Source of the DNA: Bacteroidales bacterium
Lineage (GTDB): Bacteria; Bacteroidota; Bacteroidia; Bacteroidales; WRGA01
Length of the DNA stretch: 5,810 nucleotides
Reading direction: 5' to 3'
Assembly: GCA_031279795.1 (NCBI GenBank)
Contig: JAITHZ010000056.1
Location: 1 to 5,810 of the forward strand
The notes below the pieces were generated by a model. That model did no database searches. It was given only the letters and a program-made list of their open reading frames with translations, and was not told where the DNA came from. How positions within the stretch are numbered: the first letter of the stretch is position 1; every line of letters starts with the position of its first letter. Shown here piece after piece: positions 1 to 5,810 of the stretch. The translations under genes were made by a program, and so were the position numbers.

Positions 1-117
1 ATTATAAATTGTTTTTATATTAAATTCAGGAAGATTTGATATGAATAAATGTTCAATTATTTTTAAACATTCGGCAGGGTCTAAAAAATTGTTATTATTT
101 AAAATTGAATTTTCCAT
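1..117 (-). CDS. Putative immunity protein for the upstream toxin, N-terminal 39 codons only
   Basis: The reading frame starts at an ATG at 117-115 and stays open to the window edge. Its 39 codons begin MENSILNNNNFLDPAEC and go on with an amphipathic stretch (LKIIEHLFISNLPEFNIK). It is too short to assign a family. The ATG lies inside the last codons of the large secreted protein, in another frame, giving a 19-base overlap that suggests translational coupling. No signal peptide is visible, so a cytoplasmic product is likely. A small gene directly behind a polymorphic-toxin C-terminus is normally the immunity gene, which would bind the toxin module and protect the producer and its kin. That role rests on position alone. 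GC is about 18% over these bases, as low as the toxin tip and far below the rest of the window, so the two probably arrived together. It could instead be an unrelated small gene. Confidence 0.6.
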   Translation of the reverse strand, partial: MENSILNNNNFLDPAECLKIIEHLFISNLPEFNIKTIYN

Positions 118-480
118 AAATCATTATTTATTTTTATTATTTTCCCTTTTAAATCTTTGGTAAGATAATTTATTTCTTTTAGGTAAAAACCATCGGCTAT
201 ATCTGGGTCTAAAGAAAGATAAAATTCTTTATTTAACATTTTTTGTTCATCTATAAATTGCTTGTTTATTCGCCACATTTCATCTGAATTCTTATTGACA
301 AAGGTTTCTGCTTCATTCCATTTTTGTGCACCCATATCAAAATAAGTATGGTCTTTTCCCGCTCTTGATATATATGAATTTTCCCCTCCATCTAAATATT
401 TTCCTAACATCACTTTATTTGCGCTTGAATTTTTAGTAGCAAGTTTTACATATTCATCAATTTCTGCTTGTGTAAATTTT
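99..480 (-). other. C-terminal toxin module of the large protein, low-GC
   Basis: This is the part of the large gene that encodes roughly residues 1305-1431. It starts after the lysine-rich GKKARK stretch and contains VMLGKYLDGG, SYISRAGKDHTYFDMG, WNEAETFV, MWRINKQFIDEQ, EFYLSLDP and FYLKEINYL, ending in WKIQF. The order (LGKY, YFD-G, a tryptophan-rich helix, an N-x-x-F-[IL]-D helix, a short strand with DP, then KE-[IL]-x-YL) resembles a C-terminal module I recall from polymorphic toxins, but I cannot give it a family name or activity. Candidate polar residues are D and H of KDH, the D of YFD, the D of FID and the E of KEINYL. GC drops from about 52% to about 28% on entering this module. Confidence 0.6.
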
Positions 481-3400
481 CTTGCCTTTTTACCAATTAT
501 TTCCCCGCTTTCCTCAACCGCCTCTGCCAGCTTCTTACCCTTTGCTGCAAATCCGCCATAAAGCATACTGGCCACCGCAACGCCGTCTTTGCCCAATTCG
601 TGGTAGGTAATATAATCTGGACTGTTGGCATATTTATCCCATTTTTCCTTAATAGCACCGGTTGCAGCAGTCTTTATCCCCGAAATACTAATGTTTTTTA
701 CACTATTCCACAAAGCGCTCCTGACCTCCCGTTCTGTAACAACACTATATCCTAATTTCACTAATTGCGGATAGGCAGTTACTTCTTCAATCACTCCATC
801 GGAAACTCCGCTAAACAGAGAGGGAGTATGAATAGTAGAGGAATTGTAGTTTGTTTCATCCTGTTTCCAGTAATTTTTTGGCAAAGCAGCTTCTTCCCAA
901 ACAGTTACACCTAAATTTTTAACAGTTTCTATCCACTGCTTGCCGTTCATTGAGGCGACATAAAAACCGTCTTGATTTACTGCTTCAGATGTCTTACCTT
1001 CTAATCCGAGTTCGTTCAGTTTTTCATTGATGGCATTCTCGACTTCTTTTTCAATTTCGGCTTTTTGCCCCTGCACGGTAGTATTAGCGGCTTTGCCCAA
1101 CAGCTTGAATATAGTTGTGTATTTATCACCTTCTTTCGTTATGCTAATACTGTATTTTCCGCTTATCGTATCCGAAAATACTGCTCCGCCGGAAGTTGAG
1201 TGTATTATAGCCACTAACTGAAGTGGTTTGCTTTCGTCTATCTTCTGTGTGGTACCTACAGATGGCTCTACAATAGGTACTCTATTATTCAGAACAAGTT
1301 TGGGTATTGTATATTTTGCTTCGGATTCATAAAATGATAAAATTTCGTAACTGTTTTCCACACGGTTCTTTACCAATGTTACAATCACCGATGAACCAAC
1401 TGCCGGACGATTAATAGATTCATTGTAATAATCGGACTGGCTTCCTACTTTTCTGTAACCGTAAAAAATAGGATTAGCCGTTTCTACATTTACGACAGTC
1501 GTATATTTCCCATTTTTAGTTTCAAAAATATAGACCGGCCAGTTGGGCAAAAAGCGATAATCAATATAGGGGGCATAAATTTTAGTGCCTTTAGATAAAT
1601 GAATTGGGTTGCCTACAGGAGTAAAGAAGACTCCATCTTTTTCGAGGACCATGTAATTATCTTCTGCGTACATTCCCCCCTCATCCGTTTCAAACACCCC
1701 TATCACCAGCCCCGGTGCATGTATTGCATCCCACTGCAATTTCACAAATTGATTGCCGCTGTAGGGCGGATATTCCATCACATTACCGCTCAAATCCCCT
1801 TTGCCAAAGCTCTTTGCCGCATTTGCCCGGTCAAACGGGTGGTCGAGATGGAACACACCGTGTCCAATTTCGTGAGCGATTGTTTGTGAGGTTGCACCAT
1901 TAAACAGATAACCGAACTGTTTGCCGCGAGGCATATCGCCAACTACACCCTCATTGCCGGTAACGTTCTCAATCATAAACAGCGTTATCACTCCGTCCTG
2001 ATAGTCAGTTGATTGCATATAAGCGCTGTTGATAGCTTTCATGTCGTCAGTCAAAGTCGAGAACAAACCACTACCGGTAACGTTAAACGCTTTTGTCTTC
2101 AACGGTTCGTAATTGAAACTTGACGCCATTTCGACATCGCACGTTATTCCGACCTTATTGTATATGGCGTTCAGTTGTTGCGAAACAGCAGTAGCAGAAA
2201 AACTGTTAGTAAAGCCATTAACAGGAACCAATCGTACTTTCAGCGATTTAGGCTCATAAGAATAAATGTTTAATCTTGTCAGTGTAGCCGGTTTACCGGA
2301 GCTTTCTTCCTGAACAACATACAGATTTTGTCCATCATTGGCCTCGCTGCCCAGCAAGGTAACAGTCCAACCCTGTTTGGTTGCGTCGTAGGTTGCCTGA
2401 TATTCCTTGCCTTTATCAGTTACAAAGTGAACTTTATCAGGCTTAAAGCCACTGCCCGATTGAATAACTTTCACAAAGATTTCATCACTTGCGCCGGGAA
2501 TCATAAACTTGGCGGAAGCAATCATTTCCTCGTCACTTAACTTATATTTCAAGAAAAATTCGGTAACTTTAGCATAAACATCTTTGTATTGGTCAAGAGC
2601 ATATTGGGTATTGGATGTGGTTTGGAACTCAAGCGTAGCAATATCAGGGCGAGGAGTATTTTTAGTTGCATCATCCAATTGAATGCCCGAATTGCTCGAA
2701 AGTTGCTTGACCGTTCCGTTTTTGTCGATTTCGTAAGTAGCGCCCGAAGCGTCTTCAATCGTGGTCGGAAGATTATTTGCTTCAACTGTATGCGTTTGAT
2801 TCTGATTATCAGTCAAAGTAAGGGTATAATGCCCATCCTTTTCTTGAATTGGAACAGGACTTTGAGCCGGATTAATCGTGTAGGGTACTTTCAAATCCGC
2901 TTTCGCGTCGCCGCTGGTTACCTGACCTTCACCCTTACCCCCTGTAAGCGCCTGGTCAATATCAACGATCATATTATTATACGGGTCGTACTTCGTCTCA
3001 AAATACCCCTCAATCAAGTGATTAGCGGTATTAACCAGAATATTGTTGAACGTTACGGCAACCTGAAGGTTTTTAAGATAAGGAATGCCCACATAGCCCT
3101 CGCCCGAAAACCGACCATTCGAGCCGCTGGATTTGGTAATAAACACCGGAAAATCGCCCGCCATTACAGGTAGTCCGGGAAGCAGGACAGGAGCCGGCGT
3201 TCTATTAACAATACTGGTATTGGGCATAATACCACAGTTCACATTGTAAGTCTCTTCCAAAGCAGGCATCCGGAAAGCCCGGACATCGGTGTAAACAAAC
3301 TCGGTATTACCCAGACAGCGCGAACCTACGCGGTATTCGTATTCTTCGCCAAAAAGCAGGTTGTAAAGCGGGCAAATCTCGCCGGTAATCTTGCCATCAT

Positions 3401-4394
3401 ACCACTTCGTTTGTCCTTTTTTGCGGTACTGAACGCTGTATGCCTCTACATTCGGAACGCCAATCCAAGAGATATTTACCTGCCGGTTATCGTAAACAGC
3501 CGAAGTCGAGGAAACAGGCTGACAATCAACGGCGTAATCAAACCAGAATACCTGGCTGTAACCGTTATTTTTAATCACCGGAATTTCCTCGATACCGTCA
3601 CGGGCAATCGCGCGAACCCGCCAGGCATAACGCATACCCGGAATTAACATCGGGTAACTGGCATTATAGATAAACGCCGAAGTCCGAACCGTTTCTTTCA
3701 GCAAAACACGCGAATAATCAAATGCCCCTTCGGGATTCACCTGTTTGTCGTAAATCTCCACCAGACTAAACTCGTATTCCACGCTATTGTAACCGGCAGG
3801 CAAATTCAAAGCCGGGCGCCACGAAAATAGAATATTGGGAATAGCAGTTTCAATAATCGTTGTCCTGTTTTCAGGAAAATTCAAAACAGGAGGTTCGCCC
3901 AAACGGATATTAACAAAAGCATAACCCATTTTTATATTACTCAACAAACGATTTGTATGAGCTTCATAAACCTCGAAATGAAACCGGTAGTTGCCATCCG
4001 GCAACTGTTTAGTATGCAAAAACTGGCTTTGGTTGCCGCTGATACGCATATTCTCTGCCCGGAAATAAACCGCTAAATCTGCACCCGACAACATCAATGG
4101 TCTGCCTGCGTCCAATGTATAACGAGGCGTAAAAACTTCCGGCGGTGTGAAAACCGAAAACATAAACGATTCGATTTTCATCCGCAAATAAACCTGCAAC
4201 GTGGAATTTTGAAAATCCAAATTATTAACACTGACCTGCATACGCGGGAAAGTACCGGTATAATATTGAGGTACATAAGGAGTTGCTTGGGTTACCAGCG
4301 TATTCACCTGCACAGGATATTGAGCGATTTGAGCCTGCAACGAGAAATTACAAATACTCAACAGACAAAGAAATATAGATATGCAGCGTTTCAT
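99..4394 (-). CDS. Secreted polymorphic-toxin-like protein: FN3-like modules, metallopeptidase-like domain, C-terminal toxin module
   Basis: This 1431-residue protein is probably a secreted polymorphic toxin. I chose the ATG at 4394; a GTG one codon earlier extends the frame, but the ATG gives a clean signal peptide (MKRCISIFLCLLSICNFSLQA, cleavage near residue 21). Residues about 22-285 are beta-rich and fibronectin-III-like. A clearer FN3-like domain follows (about 291-376) with cysteines at 291, 341, 360 and 387. Then come a conserved-looking beta module (about 387-480), a polar linker with Gly/Asp/Lys-rich stretches (about 480-715), and a zinc-peptidase-like domain (about 718-895) with HEIGH at 841-845 and a Met-turn-like NVMEY near 873. 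A pre-toxin region (about 1160-1290) includes GVSDGVIEEVTAYPQL and ELGKDGVAVAS. The last 110-125 residues are the putative toxin. The layout resembles Bacteroidota polymorphic toxins I recall. No type IX sorting domain is apparent at the C-terminus. It lies 12 bases behind the barrel gene, probably in one operon. Confidence 0.85.
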   Translation of the reverse strand: MKRCISIFLCLLSICNFSLQAQIAQYPVQVNTLVTQATPYVPQYYTGTFPRMQVSVNNLDFQNSTLQVYLRMKIESFMFSVFTPPEVFTPRYTLDAGRPLMLSGADLAVYFRAENMRISGNQSQFLHTKQLPDGNYRFHFEVYEAHTNRLLSNIKMGYAFVNIRLGEPPVLNFPENRTTIIETAIPNILFSWRPALNLPAGYNSVEYEFSLVEIYDKQVNPEGAFDYSRVLLKETVRTSAFIYNASYPMLIPGMRYAWRVRAIARDGIEEIPVIKNNGYSQVFWFDYAVDCQPVSSTSAVYDNRQVNISWIGVPNVEAYSVQYRKKGQTKWYDGKITGEICPLYNLLFGEEYEYRVGSRCLGNTEFVYTDVRAFRMPALEETYNVNCGIMPNTSIVNRTPAPVLLPGLPVMAGDFPVFITKSSGSNGRFSGEGYVGIPYLKNLQVAVTFNNILVNTANHLIEGYFETKYDPYNNMIVDIDQALTGGKGEGQVTSGDAKADLKVPYTINPAQSPVPIQEKDGHYTLTLTDNQNQTHTVEANNLPTTIEDASGATYEIDKNGTVKQLSSNSGIQLDDATKNTPRPDIATLEFQTTSNTQYALDQYKDVYAKVTEFFLKYKLSDEEMIASAKFMIPGASDEIFVKVIQSGSGFKPDKVHFVTDKGKEYQATYDATKQGWTVTLLGSEANDGQNLYVVQEESSGKPATLTRLNIYSYEPKSLKVRLVPVNGFTNSFSATAVSQQLNAIYNKVGITCDVEMASSFNYEPLKTKAFNVTGSGLFSTLTDDMKAINSAYMQSTDYQDGVITLFMIENVTGNEGVVGDMPRGKQFGYLFNGATSQTIAHEIGHGVFHLDHPFDRANAAKSFGKGDLSGNVMEYPPYSGNQFVKLQWDAIHAPGLVIGVFETDEGGMYAEDNYMVLEKDGVFFTPVGNPIHLSKGTKIYAPYIDYRFLPNWPVYIFETKNGKYTTVVNVETANPIFYGYRKVGSQSDYYNESINRPAVGSSVIVTLVKNRVENSYEILSFYESEAKYTIPKLVLNNRVPIVEPSVGTTQKIDESKPLQLVAIIHSTSGGAVFSDTISGKYSISITKEGDKYTTIFKLLGKAANTTVQGQKAEIEKEVENAINEKLNELGLEGKTSEAVNQDGFYVASMNGKQWIETVKNLGVTVWEEAALPKNYWKQDETNYNSSTIHTPSLFSGVSDGVIEEVTAYPQLVKLGYSVVTEREVRSALWNSVKNISISGIKTAATGAIKEKWDKYANSPDYITYHELGKDGVAVASMLYGGFAAKGKKLAEAVEESGEIIGKKARKFTQAEIDEYVKLATKNSSANKVMLGKYLDGGENSYISRAGKDHTYFDMGAQKWNEAETFVNKNSDEMWRINKQFIDEQKMLNKEFYLSLDPDIADGFYLKEINYLTKDLKGKIIKINNDLWKIQF
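1710..2243 (-). other. Zinc-metallopeptidase-like domain within the large protein
   Basis: This covers residues about 718-895. It opens with a strand (KVRLVPV) and a helix with QQLNAIYNKVGI, passes GVITLFMIENV and ends in QWDAIHAPG. The active-site helix reads AHEIGHGVFHLDHPFD: H841 and H845 would bind zinc and E842 would be the catalytic base. NVMEY near 873 fits a Met-turn, as in metzincin-type enzymes. Related Bacteroidota toxin proteins, as I recall them, carry HELGHGxF-x-L-x-HTF followed by NLMDY and QWDxIH, which matches well. In a polymorphic toxin such a domain may release the C-terminal module by self-cleavage; that role is inferred. Confidence 0.7.
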
Positions 4395-4406
4395 CACATA
4401 AAAGTA

Positions 4407-5201
4407 TTAAAAATTATAACCGTATCCAAATGTTAGCAAAGAATTATTTCTCGATGGCTTATCCGGCGCCGAGCGCCAACGAAAAGCATAAGCCAGAGTA
4501 AAACTGTGTTTTTCCTTCCATGTATAAGCGCTGTTGAACCGGAACAGAACCACATCGTTTTGCTTCGTCCCTTCCAGATAACCGGTATTATAAGCAACCG
4601 AACCCGAAACATTCACTTTTTTCTTCAACACCTTGGAAGCCACCGTCAAAGTAGGTCCCCAAGTGACGGCATTAGCGCCCTGTATCCGGCTGTTGTTGAA
4701 ATTCAAGTCGCCGGCAAGCATCCATCCCGACGAGAGAAAATTCACGGAATAGGAAGTAGCGGCATTAATCATTTCCGTAACGCTGCCCGGACGGTAAATA
4801 CCGCCCTGCTTGTCGGCAGCATCCTGGTACGAAAAGTTTAAATTCAAATTGTCCTGTCTTGTTTCGCTCTTTTTGGTCAAGATTCCAACCGCAATATTTG
4901 CGTTCTGACTTAACTGCACAAAATTTAATGTATCCAGCAAATCAAGCGGGTTTTCCTGATTGATCAATTCAAAGTTGGATCGAACATTGGTATAGGATTG
5001 AAAATTGCTGTACGACACATTGGCATTCACCCGTTCGCCAAAGTTTGCCGTTAAATTGGCGGAGCCGACAATCCGCGAGGATACATGGGCTTTGTTTTTC
5101 GCCAAATCGTCATGTTCATAACCGATACTCACATTCAACGTCATCTTTTTTTGCCAGAACACCTGCGAAGCATTCACCGTAATATTTTCCCAATCGTTCA
5201 C
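4407..5201 (-). CDS. Outer-membrane beta-barrel protein, C-terminal part after an in-frame stop
   Basis: This is the second half of a barrel gene broken by the TAG at 5208-5210. It is in the same frame as the upstream half, and two sense codons separate the TAG from the GTG at 5201, the only obvious place for reinitiation. The 264 residues are a run of alternating polar/hydrophobic strands, such as ITVNASQVFW, MTLNVSIGYEHDD, NLNLNFSYQD, KVNVSGSVAYNTG and HSFTLAYAFRW, with turns rich in Asn, Asp and Gly. It ends in LLTFGYGYNF, and a terminal phenylalanine is the usual beta-signal for BAM-dependent insertion. This half has no signal peptide, so alone it could not reach the outer membrane. The strand pattern is intact, so the stop is either recent or a sequencing error. 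The TAA is 12 bases before the toxin-like gene, which suggests one transcript. Confidence 0.75.
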   Translation of the reverse strand: MNDWENITVNASQVFWQKKMTLNVSIGYEHDDLAKNKAHVSSRIVGSANLTANFGERVNANVSYSNFQSYTNVRSNFELINQENPLDLLDTLNFVQLSQNANIAVGILTKKSETRQDNLNLNFSYQDAADKQGGIYRPGSVTEMINAATSYSVNFLSSGWMLAGDLNFNNSRIQGANAVTWGPTLTVASKVLKKKVNVSGSVAYNTGYLEGTKQNDVVLFRFNSAYTWKEKHSFTLAYAFRWRSAPDKPSRNNSLLTFGYGYNF

Positions 5202-5207
5202 GAAATA

Positions 5208-5810
5208 CTATGCGCCCAGTGTCCGGTAGTTGGGGTCGATCCGTTCATAACCCAAACCGATACGATTACTCTCGCCCACTAAATTGACCTGTGCTTTAAA
5301 CGCATTGTAACGGGTGTTTTTGTTAAAATCCCGTTGGTCTTGTGTCAATAAGCTCAAGCCGTATTCTGCGCCAATTTCAATGGATTGAACAGGTTGATAT
5401 TTAACCGCTACGCTTCCCGCCAGGTTTTTCATGGGAGTAATGCCCAAGCTGTCGGGCGGAACGGAAAGGGAAGAAGTTAGATCTTGGGCATTCAGCATAT
5501 TCACGGAAACAGCGTAGTTTTCGCCCGTGCGTCCGGCCTTCAAGCCGTAAGCCATACGCTTGTAATTCGGCAGGATTTCGGGATGATCGGCGGTGTATTC
5601 CACAGCTTTGAGCAGCCGCCCGTACATCGCTGCAAACTCCCAGCCCTCCGGCTTCAGTTCCACACCTGCGCCCGCAAACCGGTGACCATTGAGCGTGTAG
5701 GGCGAAAACGACATCGACACATCGCCAAAATATCCCGTAATCCATTTATACGAAGGACTGATACTCAACCGGTTGGGACTCGAAGGCAGCCGGTAGCTCG
5801 TACCCGAGTT
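5208..5810 (-). CDS. Outer-membrane beta-barrel protein, fragment without start, ending at an in-frame TAG
   Basis: The frame is open through the right edge, so the true start and signal peptide are outside the window; the TTG at 5768 is not a credible start because coding sequence continues upstream of it. The 200 residues seen include SYKWITGYFGDVSMSFSPYTLNGHRF, GAGVELKPEGWEFAAMYGR and NKNTRYNAFKAQVNLVGESN. These are amphipathic strands and aromatic girdle residues typical of a Bacteroidota outer-membrane barrel, and the SYKWITGYFG/SPYTLNGH/GAGVEL pattern resembles large conserved barrels of this phylum that I recall. The frame stops at TAG (5208-5210), just after YERIDPNYRTLGA, in the middle of a strand-turn region, and continues in the same frame as YFVNDWENIT. 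As read, this makes a truncated barrel lacking its final strands and terminal phenylalanine, which would not be expected to insert. The substrate or partner is unknown; it may serve the secreted protein encoded next. Confidence 0.75.
   Translation of the reverse strand, partial: NSGTSYRLPSSPNRLSISPSYKWITGYFGDVSMSFSPYTLNGHRFAGAGVELKPEGWEFAAMYGRLLKAVEYTADHPEILPNYKRMAYGLKAGRTGENYAVSVNMLNAQDLTSSLSVPPDSLGITPMKNLAGSVAVKYQPVQSIEIGAEYGLSLLTQDQRDFNKNTRYNAFKAQVNLVGESNRIGLGYERIDPNYRTLGA

Noticed and set aside
118..180. A separate promoter for the immunity gene in the AT-rich end of the toxin gene
   Set aside because: I looked for the Bacteroidota -7 TAnnTTTG with a -33 TTTG at suitable spacing and found no convincing pair. 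AT-richness alone is not evidence here.
2589..3173. A 194-codon plus-strand open frame opposite the large gene
   Set aside because: It is wholly antisense to a long, well-supported coding sequence. Its translation is rich in Arg, Ile and Cys with no domain logic, as expected of a complementary-strand shadow.
4332..4394. Lipoprotein signal (LSIC) in the leader of the large protein
   Set aside because: The residue before the cysteine is isoleucine rather than Gly, Ala or Ser, and a good signal peptidase I site (LQA-Q) follows, so a lipoprotein is unlikely.
4395..4397. GTG as the start of the large secreted protein
   Set aside because: The next codon is ATG and gives an identical, complete signal peptide, so the ATG at 4394 is the simpler start.
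5208..5210. TAG read as a sense codon by an alternative genetic code
   Set aside because: The 1431-codon neighbour has no in-frame TAG, where several would be expected if TAG were sense, and both complete gene ends use TAA. A single mutation or error is simpler.
5401..5745. A 114-codon minus-strand frame overlapping the barrel gene in another frame
   Set aside because: The barrel frame is open from the right edge and shows strand periodicity; this alternative is Arg/Cys-rich and has no recognisable pattern.

Overview
The window looks like part of a Bacteroidota chromosome, probably Bacteroidales. The grounds are the protein families, the absence of a clear Shine-Dalgarno sequence before the starts, a body composition near 45% GC, and a large secreted protein built in the way Bacteroidota polymorphic toxins often are. 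The assignment is inference from composition and recalled family resemblance; no search was run.

All supported genes lie on the minus strand, so transcription runs from the right edge to the left edge. From 5810 to 4407 is the 3' part of an outer-membrane beta-barrel gene whose start is outside the window. It carries one in-frame TAG at 5208-5210; the frame is open on both sides and the protein ends in a typical terminal phenylalanine. Twelve bases after its TAA, at 4394, begins a 1431-codon gene for a secreted multidomain protein. In order it has a signal peptide, beta-rich/fibronectin-III-like modules with a four-cysteine cluster, a charged linker, a zinc-metallopeptidase-like domain (HEIGH, then NVMEY), a long pre-toxin region and a compact C-terminal module. 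Its last 19 bases overlap the start of a third reading frame (117 to the window edge), in the position of an immunity gene.

The best-supported reading is an operon encoding a membrane barrel, a polymorphic-toxin-like secreted protein and its immunity protein. Composition changes abruptly near position 480: about 25% GC from 1 to 480 and about 52% in the next 120 bases. The switch falls at the predicted start of the C-terminal module, as expected if toxin tip and immunity gene were exchanged together onto a resident scaffold. The toxic activity cannot be named from sequence, and the immunity gene is cut by the window edge. There is no gene-free stretch over 300 bases, and I see no RNA gene, insertion sequence, CRISPR array or clear terminator.
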